A model generated the notes under the pieces. It worked only from the letters and a program-made list of their open reading frames with translations. It searched no databases and had not been told where the DNA came from. A stretch of 64,000 nt of DNA from Amoeboaphelidium protococcarum (Eukaryota > Aphelidiomycota > Aphelidea), in the NCBI GenBank assembly GCA_023515745.1, contig JALECJ010000020.1, positions 1-64,000 of the forward strand, read 5' to 3'. Both the position numbers and the translations under genes were made by a program. Shown piece after piece: positions 1 to 11,391 of this stretch (positions are counted from its first letter, which is position 1; every line of letters begins with the position of its first letter).

Positions 1-102
1 CCCTAACCCTGCCCTACCCTGCCTAACCCTGCCTGCCCTGCCCTAACCCTGCCTGCCCTGCCCTACCCTGCCCTGCCCTGCCAACCCTGCCCTAACCCTG
101 CC
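1..102. repeat. Chromosome-end telomeric repeat tract, degenerate TTAGGG/CAGGG type
   Basis: The first ~102 bases are made almost entirely of CCCTAA, CCCTG, CCCTA and CCTG blocks. Read on the other strand they are TTAGGG, CAGGG, TAGGG and CAGG units, with CAGGG the commonest. A C-rich strand at the 5' end of the top strand is the expected orientation for a left chromosome end. Unique sequence starts at about 103. The irregular unit length suggests slippage or a degenerate telomerase template. It could also be an internal or subtelomeric remnant, but its position at base 1 favours a true end. Confidence 0.9.
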
Positions 103-222
103 GTTTTAATCAATCTTACCATCGTTAATATAGCAGCCAGCATCTTACAATTGACCGTCGCCTATGATGCTCTTTCAGCTGCAGCAACGACAACTTTACA
201 AAAGTCTACTAGATCCTTGCTT

Positions 223-1347
223 TCAAAAGGAGCCTACATAAGTATCAGATGATAAGAATCGATCTATAATAGTATAGCTTACTCCAGTATCGTCATATAT
301 AAATCGATCTCCGCTCACAGCTCTTTCAGCATCACTATCGGAGGATAGCCCAAAGGCATGGAACAGAGCTTTGTCATTGCAGTGGTACGAATAAAATCCG
401 CTGCGGCGCTCCTGAAACTTATCGCCAAACTACACAGTAACAATGAGTATCAGATGTTATGTCACTAATCACGAAAATACCTTTTTCTAGAGGGCTTTCT
501 TGTCGGCAGACTTCATTTTACGTATTTCTATGCGCTTCTACCTGTAAATTTGAGTAACGAAATCACGATATTTGATCTCCCTTTCATTAGCATCTGGAAA
601 CAAATTCACGGAGAACAAATAATTGTTGACGAATGTAGACATCTCGGATTTTATTATCTTTAACTAGGTGGAGTAATCAGAGATATCCAGATCATCATCA
701 GAATCGTCAGAACTTATCTCTGAGTCAGTGTCTAAATATGGGTTACCTACTGCCTACTCCACAGTGATGTTTGAACCAGTACTTCTTGCTCTACAATGAT
801 TGGTAATATAAGCAGCCATAACACGGGGGAAGAGAATACCTGATAGAGCTTTATTGCGTAGTAGGATCTAATTCAGTTTAACCACTGCCATGACTCTCAC
901 CTTCAACGGACCCCTCTAGGTCGTCACTGTCACTTCCCAGCTCTTCCTCTTCTTCATCAACCGCATCACTTTCTTCACCCCTAGAGCGTTTGGTACTCTC
1001 AATCTAAGCACGAGAGTCGACAGAGCGAATCTACGACCCAGAGGAAGACTAAGTCCTAGAGCTGGCGGAAACGTCACTTTGTCTACATAAGTAATTCTTT
1101 GTAACTTGCGAGTTATCAATAAAAAACTTACGCCACGGAAGAGCCAGTCGGTACAAAGGTGAAAGAATTTCTCCCATTGGAGGTAGATCTTTCATGTCTT
1201 GGCGACATGACTACACTAACCATACGCTCTTTTCCACGAGCAGAGCTTTTTTAAGTAGATCTACATTTCAATACGATAATAAGTGCAATGCATAAAACAA
1301 ATCTAAAGTTACTTCTTTTTCTTCCTTGGCTTATCAGAGATGGTCAT
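223..1347 (-). CDS. Unrecognised acidic subtelomeric protein, four exons
   Basis: I do not recognise this 328-residue protein. Proposed exons on the minus strand are 1347-1299, 1260-840, 790-481 and 429-223. All junctions are GT/AG, the last three exons join in phase, and TGA (223-225) ends it. The first exon and its 38-nt intron (donor GTTTTA) are the weakest part; an internal Met at 1195 is an alternative start. The middle carries a Ser-rich stretch followed by runs of Glu/Asp (codons around 925-960 and 670-720), suggesting a disordered acidic linker. The N-terminal part contains the motif DMKDLPPMGEILSP, which looks conserved but which I cannot assign. Lying next to the telomere, it could belong to a subtelomeric family. 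Confidence 0.5.
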
Positions 1348-1572
1348 GGGTAGCCAATAATTACAATTGATAACAGAATATATATATGTGCAATTCCAAA
1401 TTTGTGGAGGAGTGAATGGTTGTCATAATAAGTTGGCGATGACAGTGACAGTGAGCGATAGTCGCGCGCTGTCAATTTGTTTTGAAACGGTTTCAGAACC
1501 ACCTTCACAAGACTTTGACGCGTAACAATTTATCGGAATTTTGGATTTTTTTCACTCATTAATACTAAAATT

Positions 1573-4200
1573 ATGAACTACTTAGGCAACTCTTGTGAAT
1601 ACTGTGGTAAAACACTTCACTCCGACAGAGCTTTAAAATGTCATATCACAAAATAGCATCGAAATGAATAGATACAAGTAGATGAGATGGATGAAATGTA
1701 TGTATTTAAAGACTTCAACGTTACACCTGCTGAAGATTTATTTGAGCCCACTCTTTTTGATCACGATTTACAAGATTTACCTCGTGCTATAGCAGACTCT
1801 GCGATTGATATAGCAAGTCCGAGCATAGCTCCAAAAGTCTCTGGTCGGGATTCCATTGATGCAATTGGTGATGAGCTAATATAAGTGGACGGTGCAATCT
1901 AGTAACGTGCATATGAACCCGACTAGTAAATGGACCAAGCGATTGATATTGAGGCGAAGGAATTATATGGCAATGATTAGGAAACCGGGATGTTCGTTAA
2001 TGCAAATCATTTCCATTATATCTATTCCTTGTTTACATCAAAAGACTCGAAGGAGAAGATCACTAGATAGCTCAAATATGCTCAAGAAGGTGGATTTAAT
2101 CATGGCATCGATGATCATGCAGATCTATGTAGTATAGTAGACAGTATTCCTCTAACTATTTAGTTTAAGAAGAAGGAGGTTTCAATCATTAGTCCGCACC
2201 CTGTGGCTGGATCTTACTTTTTGCATTACTCTGATGTTTTGCAGCATATTGTTTCCTATTTCAAGGATCCCCATTTTGGACCTGGTCTAATTTTATATCC
2301 TGTTAGGAAACATGATGCAAACGGATAAAGAGTTTATGATGAATTACATCATTCCGATTGGTGGCTCAATGCCTAGCAATTCTTCCCTCCAGGCCACGTA
2401 ATTGTTCCGATTATGCTCTCTAGTGATGCTACTCTTTTGAATCAGAAAGGGCGACAGACTGCTCATCCTTTATATATGACAATTGGAAATTTGCCACGGA
2501 AGTTCAGGCTGAAATAGCTATACAGCTCAGTAAGAGCGATTGGCTACTTACCTATCGTTAAGTGTCCCAGTCATTTGAATTCTGATGAAGTAAGGAAAGC
2601 GAAGAGTAAAGTTTTCTAAGCTTGTGTCGACTTGATTATGGGACCAGCGCTTGATGTGTCTTCTTCTGGAATACATGTCACTGATTTCTGTGGTCGACAT
2701 TTAATTCTTCATCCAGTTATAGCCACATACTCTGCTGATTATTAGGAGGTCTGTTAATGCATTTGTCTGCTTAATCAAAATTACGCGTGTCCTACTTGTA
2801 CTGTTGCACAACCTGACTTTAATGTCTACTAGCAGCATGACTCAATCACCTTGAGGTAAGTAATGGATCAAAGGTTTAACAAGATACTCTATGATGAAAG
2901 TCTGTTCGTGAAGGTAAAGGAAGAATCGAATTTATTTTTACAATGGCCGAATGTTGACATGTTTCAAATGATAGTCCCTGATGACTTGCATCAAATACCG
3001 AACGGTGTTTTTAAGCATTTGTTTGAAGCTTTTTAGAGATCATTAAGTCATATGGATTATTCTGATGCTCAAATTAAGAGGCTGGTTGATGATGTCTTTT
3101 CCAATCTGAGAACATTTCATAATCATCGTGTATTCAAGAATGGTGTCTTTAACCTGAGCAATCCTTCCGCTGCCGAAATGACAGTAATCATGAAAGAACT
3201 TCCTCTTGTGATTGCCATTGTATATAGAGAATTGTATCGTGATAAGAATTGGTAGAAATTTGTTCTGCCTCTACTACTTCTTGCATGTTGGCATTGTCTC
3301 ATCAGCGTGACTTGCATTAAAGAATCTGATCTCGCGTATGCGGACTTCCTATTAGAACAGTTTTTTGGAGCTGTTAAGGTGTATGATGATTGGTAAGCAA
3401 GCAAGTTTAAATTTTACAAGATGCATAGTCTTTTGCACTACAGCTCTAAAATTAGAGAGTTTGGATGTTTGAAAAACTACAGTACTTAAAGTTTTGAAGC
3501 ATGTCATAAGCGGCATGTGAAGGATTTGGAGAAGAAAACTAATCACAAGGAGTAGATTGACTAAATAGTTACTTTAAATTAGCGCTATCTAGCTCTGGAG
3601 CTTATGGAAAAGTGCTTTATTGATAGTCCTCACTCTGATATGGTAGATGTCTCCTTCTACTTTCAGTCGCAGATATTCAGAAGTATGAACCTGAGCTAAT
3701 TTTAGCGCAGGTTTGGTTTGACTGGACTGGTTGATTTAGTTTAAAGTCACTGTGGTTTATCTTTGAGATAGATAAGAAGTGTGAAATGGTATAGCAAAAT
3801 TCGCTGTAAACGTAACATTCTAGGCCGTTAAGAATCAGTCACGGTTCAAAATCTATTCAAGAATGGGGATAACTCGTAGGGAGATTATCTGGTCCTTGCT
3901 GGTGAATAATCTGGACAGGCAGATATGTATGGCTAGTTTATAGTTGGAATGACCGTAAAAGAATATTCTGGATAGCATCAGGACTTGGTACTTTTTAGAC
4001 CATTAAAACCTCTGGAAGTTGATCGATAGTTGTAATTAGTCTATTGTAATCTTGATAACGACATCTAAATGTGCAACATATAATATTTACTGGATAAAGT
4101 TTAAGTGGCCTCGTACCAAAATATATATTGTATAAATCCGGCTATATCGTACAGTAGCTTCATGCGATTCAGTAAGTATTTTAACGAGGTATGTCAGTGA
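1573..4200 (+). mobile_element. Plavaka-like DNA transposon, intact transposase ORF (875 codons)
   Basis: One uninterrupted frame from ATG 1573 to TGA 4198-4200 encodes about 875 residues, with dozens of TAA/TAG codons read as Gln. The N-terminus is a C2H2 zinc finger (CEYCGK..., then H-x4-H). The core resembles Plavaka transposases of basidiomycete fungi: a Trp-rich DWWLNAQQFFPPGH block, then SSDATLLNQKGRQTAHPLY, PRKFR, the Cys pair ACPTCTV, and PDDLHQIPNGVFKHLFEAF, which matches the family's D-LHQ-G-F-K-H signature. A donor-like GTATGT at 4189 could extend the C-terminus through a short intron. I could not identify terminal inverted repeats or target duplications, so the element's ends are undefined. 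It uses the host's reassigned code and has an ACGCG box 50 bp upstream. Confidence 0.8.
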
Positions 4201-4695
4201 ACGATTGCTGGATACTTCATCGATAGACGTTTCGCTATGACATTCGATTAAAAAGATGGAAGAGGATTATGAAGAAAGTCGACGGCTTCTGTACTGTATA
4301 TAATAATGAATAGTATTGAGTTGTTATCGATAGATAGAATAGCCACTCTGAGCGCGTACTGATGATTATTTGCTGGAGTGCGATATAATTATGCTTATAA
4401 GCTATTATCTGATTTGTTTAATATCAAGCTGCCTTAACGTATTTATCTTGCTTCTATCTAACTACATTTCAATATAAAATCTTAGGACTCATATAATGAC
4501 ACAGTGCATCGGCTACTGTTATAACCCATTAACAGCTATTAAAGATTAGCAAATAACGTAAATAACATATAATTTCGTCTAAACTAAGATAAATATCATT
4601 AGATTTTTTATTATCAATTTTATGAAGACAAAATTTTAGTTCAATATATAGACTCATTCATTCGCTATTACAACCTACTATATAGGAAAGAAAGT
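4201..4695. other. AT-rich spacer 3' of the transposase
   Basis: About 495 bases without a convincing gene. The sequence is AT-rich with short open stretches in several frames, none with recognisable protein content. It may hold the 3' part of the transposon and the promoter of the con80 gene. No tandem repeat or clear inverted repeat was seen. Confidence 0.4.
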
Positions 4696-5703
4696 ATGGA
4701 CCAAACAATAACACCATTTATTCTCGTTTATTTGATCGTGCTGTTTTCCTGATGTAAGAATGTTAAATAGGAAGTTGTTTAATTAAAAAAAAGTACAAGA
4801 TCATATCAGTTGTCTAGTAATGTAGATTAATAGAAAGAAAAAGATAAAGTTACTTCTCAGAGTAGAGTTACTTAAAGGGGTCTTAAAGACATTAAATCCA
4901 AGATAGATAATCCTCATAGAGTTAATCCCAAGATGAATGTCGCGCAAGAATCTCAAGTTAATAATTCTATATCCAGAGCTAGGACAGCGCCATCCAAGCG
5001 GCAAGAATCTGAATCCAAGGAGAATCGATAAGAGAATCTGTAAGATTAACTATTGGAGGATGATAAATCTGGTTAGGCACTTCTCACACACTTAACTGGG
5101 CAAGAGTTTACGTCATTCAGGCAAATGTTGCGATAGAGAATGAAATTTATTCAACTCTTATCAAAGAGTAAGTCAATGCTTTAGCTTGTGTAAAGATTAG
5201 ATAGCTGGCTCCGGCGAGAGGTTGTGGGTGACTAAATTTGTATGCTGGGTAGTGATATCAGTGCCATGGTGGATGAGTTAAGTGATGCTCATAGTGGCTT
5301 TTTAATCAGCGTGTTTTAAATATTGAACAAATAGAGCACCGCCATAACTCTGGATTGTGCTGTCATTGTTCTACCGATTTGCTGTGTTCTATTGAAGTCG
5401 AAGCTGATTGAGTCGAAATTATAATCCTCTCTCCTCATCCAAAGCATCGTCCATAGCTTCTCAGAGCTCTTCATTGACGCTCGAGCATAAAAACTGTCTC
5501 GGATGGGCGTAAATGTCGTAATGGAGGAATGTTACGAAAAGTGTAGAAAATGTCTAAAATCATTACAGAAAATTCATACACTGCTAAAGTCTGTCCATAA
5601 ATAGCAGTAACAGGTTGATGTTGATTGTGACCATTAAGACGGGGAAGAGCTGTTATAAAAAGTTTCAAGGCAGATTCTCATTGACATTTAAAAGATTCTC
5701 TGA
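4696..5703 (+). CDS. Katanin p80 C-terminal (con80) domain protein, KATNBL1-like
   Basis: Proposed exons are 4696-4725 and 4771-5703 (45-nt intron GTTTAT...AATAG, in phase), giving 320 residues. The first ~120 residues are basic and polar. The rest matches the katanin p80 con80 domain: LDSWLRREVVGDQ, then LDCAVIVLPICCVLLKSKL, and near the end MGVNVVMEECYEKCRKCLKS, followed by KIHTLLKSV. In katanin the con80 domain binds the p60 ATPase that severs microtubules. No WD40 propeller precedes it and there is no room for one, so it resembles KATNBL1 (about 300 residues) rather than full p80. The first exon is less certain because of its unusual donor; Met 4933 is an alternative start. Confidence 0.75.
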
Positions 5704-5768
5704 ACATAAAGATGATGACCATAATGAAAGCATGTAAAATTTGATAAAGGTATAATACTATGTTGATA

Positions 5769-8675
5769 TCACTCGGATTTTTATAGCGTCTATTACTCTT
5801 TACTTGATGACATATCCAGCATGAACGGCTTTGACAACGGAGTAAAAGAAATGTCCAACTCTTTCATAGCGGCCACTGCAGCTTTACAAAATTTAATTCG
5901 TCTAAAGTTGTACAAGTCGAAATTCTGATAATTAGTTCTGTGAGCATATGTCAATTTAACCACCATTCCTTCCATATCGGTGAAATTGTCAATAGAGAAT
6001 GACACACCCTCCTGGAAATGAGTAGACTCTGATTTTACAAACTCCTGCAATTTCTTCTACAACTCTTGCAACTTCTCCAGAGGTGTAGTGTAAGTGACTC
6101 GCAGACCATATTGTTCATACTGAGGCTGGGCTCGCCTTATGTTCGATATATCCAACAGGGCCAGTTTACTATTCGGCAAATAAATCAACTGCCCATCCCA
6201 ACGCTCCACTACGGTTGACAGGATATTCACTCTAGTCACCACATAATTCTATCCACTCACCCAGATACGATCTCCAACATCGTACGGGTGAACCAGAAAC
6301 ATCAAGATTATACCTTCAAATGCCTACTTGGCAGTACTACCAAAGAGGAAAGCAAATGACACCATCACTGAACTTATGCTAACGAACACGCTGTACGCGT
6401 TAACACCGAATATAGATAGCGTGCCCATAACCAAGAGAAAGCAAAGCACTATGGTGAGGAAATCGTCCACTTTCCTAATGAGAGATTTCATACCAGAAAG
6501 ACTTGCTACAAGTCGGCCACGTTCGCGGTAAATTTTGATCAGGAGTTGACGGAAATCTCGCTGAGTAAACTTGCCTTTATCGCTCTTAGATAGGAGGAAG
6601 AGTCGAACAATCTGCTAGACTGACTATTGCTTCTATATAATCTCCCGTTCCATTGACGATAGATCACTGTTATCTGCAAGTGTGTCTTGAACATTACCCC
6701 ACGAAAAGAGTGGCAACAAATCTCTATTCACATCCAGATAATCTTGGTCTTGATCATGACGCAGTTACTAAAAAAATTTATCAGCTAAATGAGATGCCTT
6801 CTCATCATTTGCAGTGAAGTACCATTAACGCTTAGCTTTTCGCTTCTACTGTCTCTAGTAATGAAAATGATGCAGATGATGATACTTGGTGGCTCTATGC
6901 AGCATTGAAGTAGATTCATGAACGCCGCCGAGACCCGCCAGCTTCTTACTAGTATGAAAATCAATTTTATCGTTGGAGTCATGCAATTTCCGAATGAGAT
7001 CAAGTAACTCCATATCATCATTACGCAAACCTTCAGCCTCTACTTCCTCACGGACGAAATCATCAGTCAAAGCCACGCTATAGAACATATCGAGCAATCG
7101 CTTCCATCCGTGAAATGTCAAATCTTGAGCCACCAGCTGCTTGGACAGCTCCTGCTGATTAGGTTCATCCACAAGCAAATCTTTAAAAGAGTACGGAATC
7201 ACAAGATTACTGACTCGAAATAGGATTTCTGGACTGATTGGCATTCGATACTAAGTGGATGAGCCGTGACTAGAAGCGTTAGAGCCTCCAGTTCTATACA
7301 GTCGATTGACTTCATCTTGAGCTTGAATCTTGCGTAGATACTTGAGTCGCCGCTTAGCTTCTCTTAGTGTCTCTACGATGAAATCCATAAATATACTTTC
7401 CCTCACACGATCCTAAAATGTAGACTAATTAAACTTATACACCAGCCGCTTAGTACCTACATTTTTCAATGACAACGATACAAGCCACAGTGTGATAACA
7501 CCAAACACGGGATTAATGTAATTAAAGGGAATAGCAGTTTAATCCACGACAGATGGAGGATAAACCAGAGGAAATATCACATTCCAAGATAGGAAACAGA
7601 GCAGCATGGTTATTGTGCCAGCCAAGTGCGGCATTACCTCAGCACCCATCGAAAGCGCGTCTCCGTACAGGTAATCATCATATGAGCTTTCAGATATCAA
7701 GTGGTAGAATAGTACATGAAGAAATAGCTTTGTGACTGGATAGATCCAAAGCAGAACGGCTATAATGGAAAAGCAAACCAGAGCTTCTAAATTTCCAAAT
7801 TTGACAGGTTCAGCAAAAGCAAAATGCAATATCAGGCCGGGTAATAGCACGAGCCCAGATAGAAGCAGTACTTTCCAAAAGGCTTTAAATGTACTTGTTG
7901 ACACGGCAGATCTTACAGATTGAGACACCAAGCGGCCCACGCGTTAAAGTAAACCACGGCGATTAGACACGGAGCGACCAGAGTTGTAAGAGTTGTCATT
8001 GTTTCCGCTATCATTCTGAAATTTATCACTGTCTAAATGTATTATTTTCGATTTTAGTATAATCGAAAACGATGGATCCTTGTCATAGTTTTGACCATTT
8101 AAAGGACGGGCCGAGCTGTCAGAGAACACAGGGGAGATGACTTCGACTTGCGCAGTTGACTTGCTGGGTTAAGATGAGACAACAGTACCGGCAACTATGA
8201 CTTGATTACTTGATACTTCAAACACCTACTATATTCTACTAAGTCTTCTCAATTCAGTAGGAAACGCTTTTATGTACTCAGCTAATCCACTATTCTGTCG
8301 CGATTGCTGTGGCTCATCTATAGTGATTTTAATCTCTGTTGTCGCTTGAGAGTTTGAGCTCAATCGCTAGAAACTTCCTCTCGTCTTTGATTCACTTGCA
8401 TTTTGACAACTACTCACATGGACCAAATTAATTTTACAACATGACACATTTTAAGTGCTTAGTATAACTTACTTTTAGGACATTCTTTTATTCTTAGACG
8501 GGGTTATAGGTTAAGCTGCATCAACATCAAAGTTATCATGAACTTCATCTTGAACAACTTCCACATCTGACAAGGACGGTTACAACTTTTTACCAGTCAT
8601 CGGGTTGTTATTCGATGTTTTGGCATCATTCAAAGCTTGCGATGAATCCGTTACTGTATCATGATCCTCTTCCAT
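5769..8675 (-). CDS. MscS-family mechanosensitive ion channel (fungal Msy / plant MSL10-like)
   Basis: Exons 8675-8473 and 8409-5769 (intron 8472-8410 or 8413; two in-frame acceptors) encode about 947 residues. The first ~300 residues are polar and Ser-rich. Hydrophobic helices follow (around 7540-7930 and the stretch after 7530). A long cytoplasmic loop contains a degenerate EF-hand-like stretch (SKSDKGKFTQRDFRQLL). The C-terminal MscS domain is clear: VNAYSVFVSISSVMVSFAF, then AFEGIILMFLVHPYDVGDRI, and WDGQLIYLPNSKLALLDISN. Fungal and plant members sit in the ER or plasma membrane and relieve osmotic stress. Its stop lies 65 bases from the convergent con80 gene. The frame ends in TAA TAG, then seven residues, then TGA. 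Confidence 0.9.
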
Positions 8676-8957
8676 ATTTATTTAGGTAGTACGTATTATT
8701 AATCTCAATTGTTTATAAAATTCACCTATGTGTTGGTTAATGTAAAGCTAAAGAGAATGAGTGATCAAACAATGGCGGATCTCACCGGTTCACTTTTTGG
8801 TGGGAAACATTTCTCGCTCGCTGATCCTAACAGAGAGCATTGTTCATTCGAAAGATCCTGGCTCATAAGATTAAAATATAACTAGAACAAACAGCTTTAT
8901 CACCAACAAGTAATAAGAACGATTTTTTACAAACTAATAAGCAGCCTTAAAACTTAT

Positions 8958-9762
8958 TCAGTCGGCTTCATTGGAGGCAATGTGAGAACCTTGGCGAACA
9001 ATCTCGTTAACTTGATCGGCAGTGTATTCAAACTGAAGCAGTCTGATCTGGTATAGTGCAAATTCACATTTCTACAGGGATGCGCGCATGGTGGACATTT
9101 TTCTTTGCATTTCATCTAAATTGTACACTTCAAGCATTGTAAAGTCCTCAGTCAGTTACCGCAGAACTTGTACATATCGCTCAGCTTTCTCGAACTGTCC
9201 ATTAGATATGGCACCTATACAGAACCGCATTAGTTCTCCGGTGAAATCAGCGACACCAAGAAGGTAATCAGCGGGTGGTAAAGGGATAGAATCCACAAGA
9301 CTTGTGTCATTAAACCCATAGAATTGACTCTCCACTAACTACTCGTAGCTAATAACTTGATCATACTTTAGAAAATGATGAAATACACAGGCCTCCACAT
9401 ATTCCTACAGCCCTTGTCTCCAATTGTAGTAGAAAACGTAGATATCCTGCTGATCACGTACTTTCGTACGCTTGACATCTCCACCAAGTTTAGAGGTACC
9501 AACGATGGCATCGCATAATTAACGCGATATCAGATTCTCCTTGATATGCTTGAATTTATAATCCGCCTCTTCTAGAATAGCAGATGGTTCAGAGCTGGAT
9601 GAAAGTCTTTACAGTAAGAATATCAGGTTCTTACTATAAATCGTAAGTTCCCTTGAGCATTTCACAACGCGTTCCCTCTAAGCAGTCTACACTATAAACT
9701 TACTCACTCTATGATCAAGTTATTGACTAGACGTGTTAAATAAAAAGAAGTTACGCGTTCAT
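8958..9762 (-). CDS. TSNAX: Translin-associated factor X (TRAX), C3PO subunit
   Basis: The main exon (9686-8958) encodes a TRAX protein: CSRELTIYSKNLIFLLQRLS near the start, then QEYVEACVFHHFLK, and PPADYLLGVADFTGELMRFC, the conserved catalytic-side helix with its acidic residues. TRAX pairs with translin in C3PO, an RNase that removes RISC passenger strands and trims tRNA leaders. Homologues are about 250-290 residues; this model gives 252. The start is tentative: an upstream ATG at 9762 with a 46-nt intron (9732-9687, ending TGTAG) restores the frame, but its donor (GTCTAG) is unusual. No translin gene is in the window. Confidence 0.88.
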
Positions 9763-10038
9763 TTAGGTAATCTGCAATTAAATTGAACATACCAATTGTT
9801 TATTTAATATTTTGATCAATTTATCGCAGTACCACACAAGTTGATATCGTAAAGGCTGGAGCAAATTCCACGCGCTTAAGTGAATACGCAGCTCGCTTCT
9901 AAGCCCCTTTGACTTACACATATTAGGGACGAAAAGTCAAAGATTACATAAGTTGGCCGTTTCCCAGCTGACTTTTAATTGACGCAAAATAGCATTAGGT
10001 CTCCTCTCATACTCTCAAGCTTGTAGAAATTGTGAAAT
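9763..10038. promoter_or_regulatory. Divergent intergenic region between TRAX and the secreted paralogue
   Basis: 276 bases separate two divergent starts. The region is AT-rich, with an ACGCGC at about 9870 and a TTGACGCA near 9979. The stretch AAAGATTACATAAGT at about 9937 recurs upstream of the downstream paralogue (near 11273), so it may be a shared promoter element of the duplicated pair. Confidence 0.4.
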
Positions 10039-11013
10039 ATGAAGTCTATTTTGATTCTTGCATTCATTGCTATTGGTGTTATTGCAATCACTGTGCCTCA
10101 GTTTCCATTGATCTTTACTAGAAACAGTGCTAAAGAGAAGCAGGATCAGCTATGGGATAGAATTATCGCTAATAAAAACTCTGCTGAATTTTATGGCCCT
10201 CTGAAGCTGCTGACTATATTTTTGGAGAGAATGGGAGTGTCCTTTGATCATGAGAAGGATACCATGCCATCATTTCGCGACAAGCTGATTCACTCCCAAG
10301 GTGTAGTTGCCAAGATTAGATGGGAGCCTGTCGCGTCTTAGTACAATTATACTGGACTGTTTTCTACTGGTGCTCAGTATGGTTTTATCCGTTTCTCATC
10401 TGCCACGAAGCCGCTATTATTAGCCAGTGTGCCTGGTGCTGCCGTGAAGCTCTTCCGTGATAATATCAAGTCGGCCAACTTCATGGCGATGTTCAGTCTG
10501 GATGGTCAGGCGAGCTTGAACTTTTTCAAGAACAATTTCACTACGCATGTAGCTATTCCGAAAAATCCTGCCTTAAAGCTGTTGGCGCTTAAGTTCAAAT
10601 AAGGCTCCAAGGAAGCCAGATGTCTCGGACTTAGTGATCTTGCCACTTTTGACTAGAGCGGTGAGAGAGAAGAGAAGCCTTGGTTTCCGTTTGAGATCAG
10701 TCTGGTACCATCAAAGAATGTCGCCGAGGTTGCAGAACGCGTCGAGTTGGATCTGAATCAGGATAATTGGAAGGATTAGTTTAATTCCCAAGTTAATGAT
10801 CAGCTATCTCCAAATGTAGTTTTGTACAATGTCTATGCCCGTGATTCTCCTAGAGAGGAGTTTAATACTCACATTGCAAACATTGTCCTGACTTCAAGAT
10901 TGACCACGTCTGAATTTGGTGATAGAAAGCTATTCTTTCAGCATTAGCGCTTTGAGGATGATATTGCTGTCCGCGGCGATTATTGGGGTGAATCAGGTTG
11001 CAGTTAAATTTGA
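10039..11013 (+). CDS. Secreted protein, tandem copy 1 (possible catalase-like fold)
   Basis: A single exon of 325 codons (324 residues). The N-terminus is a signal peptide (MKSILILAFIAIGVIAI). The body includes QGVVAKIRWEP, YTGLFSTGAQYGFIRFS and GAAVKLFRDNIKSANFMAMF. These recall the catalase-related fold (a G-x-A-K-x-x-x-x-P strand and an R-x-S turn), but I cannot confirm that assignment and name no reaction. It is clearly paralogous to the next gene over its whole, identical length. Comparison with that copy proves the code: codon 35 is CAG here and TAG there, codon 188 is TAA here and CAA there, and codon 323 is TAA here and CAG there. Probably exported or lumenal. Confidence 0.85.
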
Positions 11014-11391
11014 AAAGACATCGAGAGGTGATCTTTGAAATTGTAATGAACATAATAAATAGGAATGCCAATATATAATGATATTATGCATTTTCCAATG
11101 AATTTTTTTTGGATAGAGTAACAAGACGAGAATAGAGAACATAAGGCATTATAACACGAAACAAATGTTACAGTATGGCTTATAAAATCCTAATATGGTG
11201 CAATCGTTTCCCACCAATATGATTACGCCACACATTAACAAGCCCCTAATCTTACGTAAAAGGCTTTAAAACCAAAGATTACATAAGTATCGCTATATTG
11301 CTATGTAAATTACATAAGCTGACTGATAAATAGTCGACCAGAGGATATCACTATCTTTCTAATCCGTAAAAACTTAAAGTAATTGTGATTT
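11014..11391. other. Spacer and promoter between tandem paralogues
   Basis: 378 bases, AT-rich, without a gene. It contains AAAGATTACATAAG (about 11273), also present upstream of the first copy near 9938, which fits a promoter duplicated together with the coding sequence. Confidence 0.4.

Noticed and set aside
1105-1131. A 27-nt intron in the first gene (GTAAG...AAG)
   Set aside because: The frame stays open straight through (…PWRKFFIDNSQV…), so no intron is needed.
1400-4700. Terminal inverted repeats of the Plavaka-like element
   Set aside because: I looked for CACTA-type or other inverted ends on both sides and saw none that I could support by eye.
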